Of a stretch of DNA of 64,000 nt, positions 26,852 to 36,309 are shown one piece after another. The DNA comes from Flammeovirgaceae bacterium (GTDB taxonomy: Bacteria > Bacteroidota > Bacteroidia > Cytophagales > Cyclobacteriaceae). Made by a program: the position numbers and the translations under genes. Under the pieces are notes generated by a model. The model saw nothing but the letters and a program-made list of their open reading frames with translations, was not told the DNA's origin and ran no database searches. The first letter of the stretch is position 1. Every line of letters begins with the position of its first letter. The stretch covers positions 1,960,501-2,024,500 of the forward strand of contig JACJYU010000001.1 in the NCBI GenBank assembly GCA_020635915.1. Direction: 5' to 3'.

Positions 26852-27075
26852 ACAGGGTACAAAAGAGGACGCAAATCTAAATGCCGGGAGGCAAGCATTC
26901 CATATATTTTTAAAAATATTTTAAACGCCCTGGCCCGTTGTATTCACCCATACGGAAAACCCCATGGAAAGTTTTCCCGGGGGGAAAGGCGTGAAAATTT
27001 CATTTCCGCGATATTGCCCTAGAAACCAAGGGATTCTGGCCTGTGGCAAGCTAATTTCATCCACCTGGGCCTAAA
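26852..27075. other. Non-coding stretch
   Basis: About 220 bases with no supported coding frame, RNA gene or clear repeat. A short A/T-rich patch near 26910-26925 is the only compositional feature. It is continuous with the gene-fragment scar to its right. Confidence 0.4.
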
Positions 27076-27300
27076 TCATTGGCCACAAAAGGGGCGAATG
27101 CGGTTGGCCTCCATTAGTGGCTCCTGCCATACATTGTCAAAATTGTCGCTGAAACAATAGTAAACGGAATGGTTGGGAAAAATATCAATTTTATTCCACC
27201 ATAGCCGGCCATATAGGGGATCAGATGGTTGCCGGAACAGATGGGTGTTGAGATGTCCAGGCTGTCCAAATCAAGGAACCAAAACCCATTTTGTGCTCGG
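27076..27300 (-). pseudogene. Possible C-terminal relic of an unidentified gene
   Basis: On the minus strand, two frames read like pieces of one protein. NGFWFLDLDSLDI (about 27262-27300) comes first. After an apparent frame change, a segment with PSDPLYGRLWWNKIDIFP, NHSVYYCFSDNFDNVWQEP and a terminal ANRIRPFCGQ stops at 27076. Both use codons and residues typical of real protein, but neither has an N-terminus. The fragment ends where the oppositely oriented serine hydrolase fragment begins. I do not recognise the family. The other continuation of the first frame is also open to 27114, so this reading is tentative. Confidence 0.3.
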
Positions 27301-27858
27301 TATGCCGATGGAACAACCACCCGGGGAAGTATTTGAATATAATGGTGGGGCCACACAACTACTGGCCTCTATCATTGAGAGGGCATCGGGCCAGGGGATA
27401 GCTGCATTTGCCGAGAAAAACCTATTTGAACCGCTGGGGATAGAGGTTTTTGAATGGAACAGGTACCCGCCTTCTCAAATTGCGGCCGCGCCCTCAGGTT
27501 TGAGGCTTCGGTCCAAGGATATGATGAAATTTGGCCTTTTATATCAAAACCATGGGATATGGGAGGGGCAACAGCTCTTGCCCGCACAATGGGTGGAAGA
27601 GACGTTCAAGGCACACGTAGAAAAACCAGGGCAGCCGGGCGCCTACTTGGGTATCAATTTCATGTGCTGCCGGAGTTCTCATTGTCAGGCAAACGGTATA
27701 AGCTAAAGGCCGCCATTGGAAATGGTGACCAGCGTATATACTTTGATGAGGAAAATGACATCATGGTTGTGATTACCGCTGGGAATTACAACAACTGGCA
27801 AACCAAAAATTCCTTGGGCTTGCTAAAGGCCTTTATCTATCCGTCAATCTTTTTCTAA
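27290..27858 (+). pseudogene. Truncated and frameshifted serine hydrolase (beta-lactamase family)
   Basis: The frame from 27290 reads FVLGMPMEQPPGEVFEYNGG, ATQLLASIIERASGQG, then LRLRSKDMMKFGLLYQNHG and PAQWVEETFKAH. These match the middle of penicillin-binding-protein-like class C beta-lactamase family hydrolases, with the Tyr-x-Asn motif as EYNGG. Near 27660 the homology moves to the frame one base earlier (HVLPEFSLSGKRYKLKAAIG, NDIMVVITAGNYNN) and ends at 27858. The N-terminal half with the Ser-x-x-Lys nucleophile motif is missing. One frameshift plus loss of the 5' half make it a pseudogene. Its broken end touches another gene relic on the opposite strand. Confidence 0.75.
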
Positions 27859-28062
27859 TCAAAAAAACCAGAACCCTCATTTCAGCCCAACTCATCTGGT
27901 CTCAGGAATTTTTTCCATGGCTTGGTGCCGGGCCGGGCTGCCGTTCCAGGTAGATGAGTTTGAAGGGCAGTAGGGCTTTGTGGCCGGCCCTCCTATCCAA
28001 ACCGGGAGCAAGGCCACCGCATGGTTTTTAATTTACCCTGCTGATTGTGTACACAAAGTACA
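27859..28062. other. Intergenic stretch before tRNA-Leu
   Basis: About 200 bases without a supported gene. One short minus-strand frame (near 27920-27990) reads ALLPFKLIYLERQPGPAP before a stop and could be another relic, but it is too short to defend. Confidence 0.35.
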
Positions 28063-28151
28063 TGGTACCCGGGACGGGAGTTGAACCCGTACAGCTATTA
28101 CTAGCCACAGGATTTTAAGTCCTGCGTGTCTACCAATTCCACCACCCGGGT
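28063..28151 (-). tRNA. tRNA-Leu (anticodon TAA)
   Basis: On the minus strand the 89-base gene folds as a class II tRNA. The acceptor stem is ACCCGGG/CCCGGGT, discriminator A, with CCA encoded. The D arm contains GGTAGAC. The anticodon stem is CAGGA/TCCTG around loop CTTAAAA (anticodon TAA). A long variable arm is followed by T arm ACGGGTTCAACTCCCGT. It reads leucine UUA/UUG codons. Confidence 0.95.
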
Positions 28152-28589
<438 letters not shown>

Positions 28590-28754
28590 ATTTTCATGGC
28601 CAACCCATCCGGCAACCGGCCTTTGGGGCAACCACCTTTGGAATTTTAGACCCCAAAAGGACTGCAAATTTAATGACCTAAAATTAATTTGCAATAACAA
28701 AATGGCAGTAAGGCCCGTCCGGAACTTTAGGGCCGGCACCCTCCTTATTTACCA

Positions 28755-28762
28755 TATCTTTG
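28755..28762 (+). promoter_or_regulatory. -7 promoter element (TATCTTTG) of the caspase-like gene
   Basis: An exact TAnnTTTG match 15 bases before the ATG at 28778. No clear TTG lies at the -33 spacing. Confidence 0.4.
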
Positions 28763-28777
28763 GATAAATTGTCGGCA

Positions 28778-31129
28778 ATGAAGAAAGCCATGGTCTTTTT
28801 TGTAATCGCCCTGGGGCTCGGCCGCCTGCAGGCGCAGGAGGTGGATTTGCTCAGGCTGGGATATGACAGGCCCTCCATCCAATCGGGGCAGGTGGGCATG
28901 GCCGTATCGCCCGATGGCCGGTTTATTGCCTTTGTGTACGAAGACAAGACCATAAAAGTATTCGATGCCTCCATCGGCCGGTTCACCAAAAGGTTCAAGG
29001 CCTCCTTCGATGGTTTTTTTGATGTGCAGTTGGCCACGGGCCAGCGGCTTGCGTTGGTCGGTCCCAAATCGGTAAGGGTAATAGACCTGGTCACGGAAAA
29101 GGAAATAAAACAATTCCCGCTTGAGGCCGAAGCCACCAAAACCTCCTTCTTGGGGGCGCACAACTTGTTGGCAGTGGGGCAAAAGGAGGGGTACGTGCAG
29201 GTGTTTGACCTTGTCGCCAACGAACAAACTTTTGCCACCCAATACAAAAAACACCACGTGAGTGCGTTGGCCTTCCACCCCAGCGGGAAAAAGCTGATCG
29301 TGGGGGTGATGTCGTTCCTTAAAAACATGAACCCCCTGAAGGTATATGACCTGGCTACCGGGGATGAAATAGGGGAATCCCCCGAAGGCACTTTTACCAT
29401 GGTGGCCTACAACGAGGCCGGGGACAAGATTGTGGTGGCGGGTTTAAACTACCTCTCCACAAAGTCGGTCGTGCAGGTGTGGGACGCAAATACGTTTAAA
29501 AAACTGAAGGACCTCGAGTCGGAATTTTTTATAGCCACCATTACCCCCAATGGCGGGGTTTATACCGGTAGTACGTTCCTGGCCCTCACGGCCTCCAGGT
29601 CCTTTAATGTGTATGATGAAAAATCGGGAAGTTCGGTATTTACCACCAAGTCGGACAAGTGGAGGTTTTCCGGATACCCAGGCCTGGGCGTGGGTTCGTT
29701 CAACGTCTTCCCCCTGGGCCAGGGCAGCGGGAAGTTTTTCCTGAACGCCTCAGGCAACAACATCAACCAGGTTTACGACAGGGAGTCCAACTCCATAATA
29801 GCCTATTTCTTTTCCGACAGCAACGATGATTTTGCCATCGTGTCCAAAGATGGGCGCGTGGAGGGCACGGCCGATGCCCTGGGAAAAGTATTCTGGACCA
29901 CGCGGCTGACGTTGCAAAGGACCACGCTGGAAAGTTCGGTGCAAAAGGGCTTTACCCCACGCCTTTTTAATGCCATGCTAAACGAAGACCCGTCCTTCGT
30001 TGCGGGCTTTGACGTGGACAAAGTAGTCTCCTCCATCCCCGTATTGGCCATACAGAGCATCAATGGCAAACCGTATACCGACAAATCCGTTGTTGCCTCC
30101 ACGCAAAAAAACTCCACCGTTGTGGTGGAGGTCAGGGAAAACCCAAAAGAAGTGACGGAACTGCGGCTGTACCAAAACGGCAAACTGATCAAAATGGAGG
30201 AAGGAACGGGCGCCACGTCCTATACCTTTGACCTGAGCTTGTCCACGGCCTTTGGGGAAGACAATTTCTTTTTTGTGAACGCGGGCAGCAAGAACGGGGT
30301 GGATGCGGAAAAGGCGAAGTTTACCATTGCCTACAAGGGGGCCACGGGTGAAAAGCCCACGTTGTACCTGGTGACCATAGGCATCAACAAATACAAAAAC
30401 CCAAAATACAATTTGAATTATGCCGAAGCCGATGCCAACGGGGTGGAGGCCAGTATCAAAAAATCTTCTCCGGGGATTTTCAAGGCCATAGTCCCTTATC
30501 CTATCAGGAACGAAAAGGCGCTGAAGGCCAATATCCTCGCGGCCCTTGACGATGTAAAAAAGAAATCCCTGGAACAGGACATGCTGGTGGTGTACTATGC
30601 AGGCCATGGGGTGATGTCCGGGGAGGCGGCATCGGAAAAAGAGTTTTTTATCGTCCCCTCTGACGTGGTCCAGCTATATGGAAGGGACGACCTGCTGAAG
30701 GACAAGGCCATATCCGCCTCCTCCCTTAAAGGCTACGCACAGTCGATCAATGCACAAAAGCAGGTCTTCATCCTGGATGCCTGCCAGTCGGCAGGGGCAT
30801 TGGAGGCGGTGACGGAGCGTGGGGTGGCCGAAGAGAAGGCCATCGCCCAACTGGCGAGGAGCACGGGCACCTTTTGGATAACCTCAACGGGCTCCAACCA
30901 GTTTGCTTCCGAATTTGACCGGCTTGGGCACGGCATTTTCACCTATTCGTTGATTGAAGGGATCAATGGCAAGGCAGATGCCAACAACGACAAAAAACTT
31001 ACCATCAGGGAACTGAGCACCTACATTGAAAACAAAGTACCGGAACTTTCCGAACAGCTTAAAGGGACTGCCCAATATCCATCGGCCTACTCGTTTGGCA
31101 ACGACTTTCCCTTAGTGGTTTATAAATAA
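28778..31129 (+). CDS. Exported beta-propeller / caspase-like (C14) protein
   Basis: This 783-residue protein begins with a signal peptide (MVFFVIALGLGRLQAQ). An N-terminal beta-propeller of WD40-like repeats follows (SPDGRFIAFVYEDKTIKVFD, SVRVIDLVTEKEIKQF, LAVGQKEGYVQVFDL; to about residue 350). A beta-sandwich linker comes next (about 410-510), then a C-terminal caspase-fold domain (about 520-765). The catalytic pair is present: His610 in VVYYAGHG and Cys669 in ILDACQSAG. Metacaspase-type enzymes cut after Arg or Lys; whether this one does is unknown. Export would place it in the periplasm or, if further secreted, outside. It stands alone between tRNA-Gly and uvrA. The upstream TTG at 28760 overlaps the -7 promoter box and is rejected as start. 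Confidence 0.87.
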   Translation: MKKAMVFFVIALGLGRLQAQEVDLLRLGYDRPSIQSGQVGMAVSPDGRFIAFVYEDKTIKVFDASIGRFTKRFKASFDGFFDVQLATGQRLALVGPKSVRVIDLVTEKEIKQFPLEAEATKTSFLGAHNLLAVGQKEGYVQVFDLVANEQTFATQYKKHHVSALAFHPSGKKLIVGVMSFLKNMNPLKVYDLATGDEIGESPEGTFTMVAYNEAGDKIVVAGLNYLSTKSVVQVWDANTFKKLKDLESEFFIATITPNGGVYTGSTFLALTASRSFNVYDEKSGSSVFTTKSDKWRFSGYPGLGVGSFNVFPLGQGSGKFFLNASGNNINQVYDRESNSIIAYFFSDSNDDFAIVSKDGRVEGTADALGKVFWTTRLTLQRTTLESSVQKGFTPRLFNAMLNEDPSFVAGFDVDKVVSSIPVLAIQSINGKPYTDKSVVASTQKNSTVVVEVRENPKEVTELRLYQNGKLIKMEEGTGATSYTFDLSLSTAFGEDNFFFVNAGSKNGVDAEKAKFTIAYKGATGEKPTLYLVTIGINKYKNPKYNLNYAEADANGVEASIKKSSPGIFKAIVPYPIRNEKALKANILAALDDVKKKSLEQDMLVVYYAGHGVMSGEAASEKEFFIVPSDVVQLYGRDDLLKDKAISASSLKGYAQSINAQKQVFILDACQSAGALEAVTERGVAEEKAIAQLARSTGTFWITSTGSNQFASEFDRLGHGIFTYSLIEGINGKADANNDKKLTIRELSTYIENKVPELSEQLKGTAQYPSAYSFGNDFPLVVYK

Positions 31130-31203
31130 CGGCTTATCCGCGGCAAACCTTTTCCGGACCATTATTGTATTGTTAATTGCACTTTCATCCCCGAAAACAC
31201 CCC

Positions 31204-34053
31204 ATGGCAACAGCATCCGCCCGCAAAAGGAAAACCAAGACGAACGATATCGAAAACATTGAGGTAATAGGGGCCCGGGAACACAACCTGAAAAACATCA
31301 GCCTTTCTTTTCCCCGCAACCAACTTGTTGTCATTACCGGGATCAGCGGAAGCGGAAAGTCTTCCCTTGCCTTTGACACCATTTATGCCGAGGGGCAAAG
31401 AAGGTACATGGAGAGCTTCTCCGCCTATGCGCGCAGCTTTATTGGCAACCTGGAGCGGCCGGAAGTGGACAAGATAAACGGGCTTAGCCCGGTGATCTCC
31501 ATAGAACAGAAAACCACTTCGCGAAACCCGCGCTCCACCGTGGGGACGGTGACCGAAATTTATGATTTCATGCGGCTGCTATATGCCCGGGCAGGGGAGG
31601 CTTTTTCCTATATTTCCGGTGAAAAAATGGTGCGCCAGTCCGGGGACCAGATACTGGATGCGATGATGGCTTCCTTTACAGGAAAAAAACTGGTCCTGTT
31701 GGCCCCGGTGGTAAAAGGGCGCAAGGGGCACTACCGGGAATTGTTTGTGCAGGTTAGGAAAAGTGGCTATTCCAAAGTGCGCATAGACGGGGAAATACAG
31801 GACATCAAGCCCAAAATGCAGGTAGACCGTTTCAAGATACACGATATTGAGATTGTGGTGGACAGGATCGTGGTCAGCCCCGGGGACCGCCACCGCATGG
31901 CCCAGTCGGTCGATACGGCCTTGAAGGAGGGCAAAGGGGCCTTGATTGCCATCGATGAAAAAGGGACGGCCCACCATTATTCAAAATACCTGATGGACCC
32001 TACAACAGGATTGTCCTATGACGAGCCGGCCCCCAACAATTTTTCGTTCAACTCCCCTTATGGGGCATGCCCGGTGTGCAATGGCCTGGGCCAAATTGAA
32101 GAGATCACGGAAGCGTCCATTATCCCGGACAAAAATTTAAGCATCAGCCGGGGCGGGATACTCCCCCTGGGCGGGTACCGCGATATATGGATTTTCAAAA
32201 AAGTGGAGGCCTTGCTCAAGCGCCACAAGGCCGCCCTCTCTACCCCCATTAAGGACATCCCCAAAGAAGTACTGAAAGTGTTGTTGTACGGTGACAAGGT
32301 GCCCGTGGCAGTGGCTTCCGTCAAGTACCCCGGCACGGAATGGAACACCAAATTTGAGGGGATCATTAACTTCCTGCAAAAGCAGAAAGACGAGGGGTCA
32401 GAGGCCATACGGAAATGGGTGGAAGACTTTACGGTGGTAAAAACTTGCCCCGAATGCGGGGGCGCGCGCCTGAAAAAAGAGTCGCTGCATTTCCTGATCG
32501 ACAACACCAACATTTCGCAACTGGCAAGGCTGGACATAAATGCCCTGAAGAAATGGTTTGATGGCCTGGAAGGCAGGCTCAGCGCCAAACAAAACGCCAT
32601 AGCAGCGGAAGTATTGAAAGAGATACGCAAACGCATTGGGTTCCTCCTTGATGTGGGGCTGGATTACCTCAGCCTCGACCGTCCGCTGCGCACGTTGAGC
32701 GGTGGCGAGGCCCAGCGCATAAGGCTGGCCACCCAAATAGGCACCCAGCTCGTTGGGGTCTTGTACATTTTGGACGAGCCCAGCATTGGCCTCCACGCCC
32801 GCGATAACGTGAAGCTGATCAAGGCGCTGAAGGACTTGCGCGACCTGGGGAACTCCGTAATTGTGGTGGAGCATGACAAGGAAATGATGTTGGCCAGCGA
32901 TTACATTATTGACATTGGCCCCGGGGCAGGCCGCCATGGCGGCAACGTGGTGGCGGAAGGCCCACCTGCCGCCTTTGTAAAAACCAACAGCCTTACGGCC
33001 CGGTACCTGAAGGGAAAATTGAAAATAGACTATGGCAAAAAGAAAAGGAAACCATCGGGGAAAAAGCTTTCGTTGTTGGGGGCACGCGGCAACAACCTCA
33101 AAGAGGTTGATTTGGAAATCCCCCTGGGTACGTTCACTTGCATCACGGGCGTGTCGGGGAGCGGAAAGTCCACGCTGGTCCACGATACCCTCTTCCCTAT
33201 TTTGAACGCGCATTTCTACCGGTCGAGGGCCACCCCCCTTCCGTATAAAAAGGTGGATGGGCTGCAACACCTCGACAAGGTGATAGAGGTGGACCAATCC
33301 CCCATTGGCAGGACCCCGCGGTCCAACCCGGCCACCTACACGGGGGTGTTTACGGATATCCGGGACCTGTTTGCCCAGTTGCCTGAGGCAAAAATACGGG
33401 GATATAAGCCGGGGCGGTTTTCCTTTAATGTGAAGGGGGGAAGGTGCGAGGCCTGCGAGGGGGCCGGCTTGCGGTTGATAGAAATGGATTTCCTGCCGGA
33501 CATCCACGTGCCGTGCGAAACGTGCAAAGGGCGAAGGTACAACCGGGAGACCCTGGAGGTCAGGTTTAAGGGCAAGTCCATTTCCGATGTATTGAACATG
33601 ACCGTTGAGGAGGCAGTGGCTTTTTTTGAAAACCAGCCCCGCATCCTCAGGAAAATCCAAACCTTGGGCGAAGTAGGGCTGGGGTACATCTCCCTGGGGC
33701 AGCACGCGACCACGCTCTCCGGTGGCGAGGCCCAACGGGTGAAGCTGGCCACGGAGCTTTCCAAGAGGGACACCGGCAAAACGTTTTATATCCTGGACGA
33801 GCCCACCACCGGCCTTCATTTCCAGGACATTGGCCATTTACTGGATGTCCTTCAACGGCTGGTGGACAAGGGCAATACGGTATTGGTGATCGAGCACAAT
33901 ATGGACGTGATCAAATCGGCAGACCATATCGTGGACCTGGGCCCCGAAGGGGGCGAAAAGGGGGGGCGTATCATTGCGTTGGGCACGCCCGAAGAGGTGG
34001 CCAACAACCCGGCCGGCTACACGGGCAAATACCTGAAAGCAGAGTTGGGCTAG
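31204..34053 (+). CDS. uvrA: Excinuclease ABC subunit A
   Basis: This 949-residue protein has the UvrA tandem ABC layout. ATPase I has Walker A GISGSGKSSLAFDT; its zinc module carries CPVCNGLG and CPECGG; its signature is LSGGEAQRIRLA. ATPase II has Walker A GVSGSGKSTLVHDT, the conserved zinc finger CEACEGAG...CETCKGRRYN, signature LSGGEAQRVKLA and Walker B FYILDEPTTGLHF. It scans DNA for bulky lesions and loads UvrB. I chose the ATG at 31204 (ATASARKR); the TTG at 31177 is poorer. A small palindrome, TTGGCC/GGCCAA, follows the stop at 34058-34072 without a T-run. uvrC lies about 11 kb away; uvrB is not in the window. Confidence 0.97.
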   Translation: MATASARKRKTKTNDIENIEVIGAREHNLKNISLSFPRNQLVVITGISGSGKSSLAFDTIYAEGQRRYMESFSAYARSFIGNLERPEVDKINGLSPVISIEQKTTSRNPRSTVGTVTEIYDFMRLLYARAGEAFSYISGEKMVRQSGDQILDAMMASFTGKKLVLLAPVVKGRKGHYRELFVQVRKSGYSKVRIDGEIQDIKPKMQVDRFKIHDIEIVVDRIVVSPGDRHRMAQSVDTALKEGKGALIAIDEKGTAHHYSKYLMDPTTGLSYDEPAPNNFSFNSPYGACPVCNGLGQIEEITEASIIPDKNLSISRGGILPLGGYRDIWIFKKVEALLKRHKAALSTPIKDIPKEVLKVLLYGDKVPVAVASVKYPGTEWNTKFEGIINFLQKQKDEGSEAIRKWVEDFTVVKTCPECGGARLKKESLHFLIDNTNISQLARLDINALKKWFDGLEGRLSAKQNAIAAEVLKEIRKRIGFLLDVGLDYLSLDRPLRTLSGGEAQRIRLATQIGTQLVGVLYILDEPSIGLHARDNVKLIKALKDLRDLGNSVIVVEHDKEMMLASDYIIDIGPGAGRHGGNVVAEGPPAAFVKTNSLTARYLKGKLKIDYGKKKRKPSGKKLSLLGARGNNLKEVDLEIPLGTFTCITGVSGSGKSTLVHDTLFPILNAHFYRSRATPLPYKKVDGLQHLDKVIEVDQSPIGRTPRSNPATYTGVFTDIRDLFAQLPEAKIRGYKPGRFSFNVKGGRCEACEGAGLRLIEMDFLPDIHVPCETCKGRRYNRETLEVRFKGKSISDVLNMTVEEAVAFFENQPRILRKIQTLGEVGLGYISLGQHATTLSGGEAQRVKLATELSKRDTGKTFYILDEPTTGLHFQDIGHLLDVLQRLVDKGNTVLVIEHNMDVIKSADHIVDLGPEGGEKGGRIIALGTPEEVANNPAGYTGKYLKAELG

Positions 34054-34092
34054 CCCGTTGGCCCAAGGCCAATATTGTGATTGCCAATTCGT

Positions 34093-34100
34093 TACCTTTG
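34093..34100 (+). promoter_or_regulatory. -7 promoter element (TACCTTTG) of the LytS/LytTR operon
   Basis: An exact TAnnTTTG match 16 bases before the ATG at 34117. A TTG at 34075-34077 gives a 15-base spacer, a little short. Confidence 0.45.
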
Positions 34101-34116
34101 GGGCAGGGATAGGGCC

Positions 34117-35163
34117 ATGCTCAACAAACAAAAACTATATTGGAGCCTACAGTTAGGCGGCTGGGCCTTTTACGCCATCGTGCAGATAGCGGCCAGCGTG
34201 ATTGCCGCTGAGGGCCTGGGGATAAGCACCCAGCGCATCATTTTTTTTGGATATGAAGCGGTGTTTTGCCTGCTCCTGACGCACGGCTACCGTCACTTCA
34301 TCAACGAGTGGAGGTGGTTGGGCCTGGGGATGCCCCGGCTTATACCCAAGGTCATTGTAACGGTGTGCGGGCTTGGCGCAATCATGTATTTTTTGCGGAT
34401 ACCCATTTCCTTTCCGTTGCGCATGTACAGTAAGGAGGTGGCGTTTGACCCCGAAAATATATTTTGGGGGTCGCTGTATTACGTGATCATTTTTTTCCTG
34501 TGGTCAATATTGTATTTTATCTATAATTATTTTGAGCGCTACAACAAATCCCTGAAACTGGAGGCCTATGCCAGGGAAATTGAGTTAAACAACCTCAAGT
34601 CGCAATTAAACCCCCATTTTATTTTCAACGCGCTGAACAGCGTGCGGGCACTGGTGGACGAAAACCCTGAAAAGTCAAAGCTGGCGATCAACCAGCTCTC
34701 AAGCATCCTTCGCAACTCCCTGGTGGCGGACAAGCGGGGCCTTACCCGGTTTAAGGAAGAATTGAAAGTGGTAAAAGACTACCTGGGGCTGGAGAGCATT
34801 CGTTTTGAAGAGCGGCTGCGGACGGAATTTATCATTGACCCGCTCTCCACCGACTTTTTGGTGCCCCCCCTGATGATCCAGACCCTGGTGGAAAACGGCA
34901 TCAAGCACGGGATATCGCGCCTCACGGAAGGCGGCCTGATCCAAATCAAAACGGTAGTGGAAAAAAACATCCTCAGCATTCAGATCCGGAACAGCGGGCG
35001 GTACATAAATGGCATAAAAAGGACTACAGGCGGTTTGGGCCTTGAAAACACCAAGCAGCGGCTAAAACTTATCTATGGAGGTTCTGCCTCTTTTAGAATT
35101 TTGACAGAAAACGATAGTTTTGTACTTACCGAAATAAAAATACCTCAGGTAAATTCGATATGA
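34117..35163 (+). CDS. Sensor histidine kinase, LytS/YehU type
   Basis: This 348-residue membrane protein has four hydrophobic helices in its first ~150 residues and no large sensor domain. The His_kinase domain follows: phosphoacceptor box LKSQLNPHFIFNALNSVRAL, then an HATPase with MIQTLVENGIKHGI (N box) and GGLGLENTKQRL (G box). It should phosphorylate the LytTR regulator whose ATG overlaps its stop (ATGA). The signal is unknown. The ATG at 34117 fits the promoter position; the TTG at 34081 lies upstream of it. Confidence 0.9.
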   Translation: MLNKQKLYWSLQLGGWAFYAIVQIAASVIAAEGLGISTQRIIFFGYEAVFCLLLTHGYRHFINEWRWLGLGMPRLIPKVIVTVCGLGAIMYFLRIPISFPLRMYSKEVAFDPENIFWGSLYYVIIFFLWSILYFIYNYFERYNKSLKLEAYAREIELNNLKSQLNPHFIFNALNSVRALVDENPEKSKLAINQLSSILRNSLVADKRGLTRFKEELKVVKDYLGLESIRFEERLRTEFIIDPLSTDFLVPPLMIQTLVENGIKHGISRLTEGGLIQIKTVVEKNILSIQIRNSGRYINGIKRTTGGLGLENTKQRLKLIYGGSASFRILTENDSFVLTEIKIPQVNSI

Positions 35164-35876
35164 GAGCACTGATCGTTGATGACGAAAGATTGGCAAGGAA
35201 AGAGCTGATCAAACTTTTGGAAGACCATCCTTCCATAGAAGTAGTGGGCGAGGCCATGAATGCCGATGAGGCAGAGCAAATGGTAAACGACCTCAACCCC
35301 GACTTGCTGTTTTTGGACATTCAGATGCCCGGAAGGACAGGATTTCAATTGTTGGAGTCATTGGACTCCGCACCCCTGGTGGTATTTACCACGGCCTACG
35401 ATGAGTTTGCCTTAAAGGCTTTTGAAGTAAACGCCCTGGATTACCTGCTTAAGCCCATCCACCCCGAGCGGTTGTCGGAGGCCGTCCATAAAATAAACGA
35501 AAAGGAGAAATCGAGGGGGGGCAGGTCCAAAGACAAAAAACTTGGCCTTGACGACCAGGTGTTTGTAAAAGACGGGGACCGCTGCTGGTTTGTTGGGCTT
35601 ACCAATATCAGGCTGTTTGAGTCGGACGGCAATTACATCAAAGTGTATTTTGACAACAACCGCCCCATGATCCATAAATCGCTGAATGCACTGGACGAAA
35701 AGCTTGACGAGCGCGCCTTCTTCAGGGCCAGCCGCAAGCATATCATCAACCTGAGTTGGGTGGAGGGGATCGAGCCGTGGTTCAATGGCGGGCTGATGGT
35801 AAAGTTAAAGGGCGGGGACAAGGTGGAAGTGAGCCGAAGGCAGGCGGCCAAATTTAAGGACATGATGTCGCTGTAG
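35160..35876 (+). CDS. LytTR-family response regulator
   Basis: This 238-residue regulator has an N-terminal receiver domain (VDDERLARKELIKLLEDH, phosphorylated Asp in LLFLDIQMPG, Lys in DYLLKPIHPERL) and a C-terminal LytTR DNA-binding domain (about 140-238; ESDGNYIKVYFDN, FFRASRKHIINL, VEVSRRQAAKFK). Its ATG overlaps the kinase stop by four bases, so the pair is translationally coupled. Its targets are not known; LytTR proteins bind short direct repeats upstream of the genes they control. It is convergent with the small gene at 35879, two bases away. Confidence 0.93.
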   Translation: MRALIVDDERLARKELIKLLEDHPSIEVVGEAMNADEAEQMVNDLNPDLLFLDIQMPGRTGFQLLESLDSAPLVVFTTAYDEFALKAFEVNALDYLLKPIHPERLSEAVHKINEKEKSRGGRSKDKKLGLDDQVFVKDGDRCWFVGLTNIRLFESDGNYIKVYFDNNRPMIHKSLNALDEKLDERAFFRASRKHIINLSWVEGIEPWFNGGLMVKLKGGDKVEVSRRQAAKFKDMMSL

Positions 35877-35878
35877 GC

Positions 35879-36244
35879 CTACTGGAGCACAAGTGCGATC
35901 AACTCCTTTTCAACATTCCAGTCCCGGGCCAGTTTCAGCATGGCGGTGGCCTCCATCTCCGTAACATAACCTTTGAGGTTATTGGCCTCCCACACCATAT
36001 TGATGAGGTCAATGCGTGCCTTCTTCGGATAATCGCCAATAATATCATTGAGGTGGGCCCGGGCCCGGTCAAAGGCGGTAATAAAATCCTCTGCAATAAA
36101 ATCCATGGCCCACTTCAGCTCTTCTTTAGCCCCTAATTTTTCCGCGGTGCCTTCGAGGTCTTTCTTTTCCGCTTCATCCAGTCCGTGATAGCTAAAGATC
36201 ACGGCCCTTAAAAGCATGTACACTTGTTTTTCTTCCTTTGTCAT
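35879..36244 (-). CDS. Conserved hypothetical helical protein
   Basis: This 121-residue protein is almost entirely helical and charged (KEEKQVYMLLRAVIFSYHGL, EELKWAMDFIAEDFITAFDR, MEATAMLKLARDWNVEKELI). The layout resembles the TerB-like tellurite-resistance fold, but I see no decisive motif. It is cytosolic, with no signal peptide or membrane helix. It lies between two convergent units and 65 bases downstream of hemW on the same strand, so it could be read from the hemW promoter. Function not assigned. Confidence 0.65.
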   Translation of the reverse strand: MTKEEKQVYMLLRAVIFSYHGLDEAEKKDLEGTAEKLGAKEELKWAMDFIAEDFITAFDRARAHLNDIIGDYPKKARIDLINMVWEANNLKGYVTEMEATAMLKLARDWNVEKELIALVLQ

Positions 36245-36309
36245 AAACAGGATCGCGCTGAAAATTAGCTATTTTTAACGGGTTTAGCACAAATGGCCTA
36301 TTAGGAAAC

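Noticed and set aside
26537..27022. Plus-strand frame over the small exported protein and the scar
   Set aside because: Gly/Arg-rich translation without motifs; the minus-strand frame has a signal peptide and is the better candidate.
27920..27990. Short minus-strand piece reading like a protein C-terminus
   Set aside because: Only about 25 residues, no start and no family; it cannot be told from chance.
32398..33837. Long open frame (about 479 codons) antisense to uvrA
   Set aside because: It lies wholly inside uvrA, has no recognisable motif, and its length follows from the high G+C third positions of the real gene.
34058..34072. TTGGCC/GGCCAA hairpin after uvrA as a terminator
   Set aside because: Short stem and no T-run follows, so there is no basis for calling termination.
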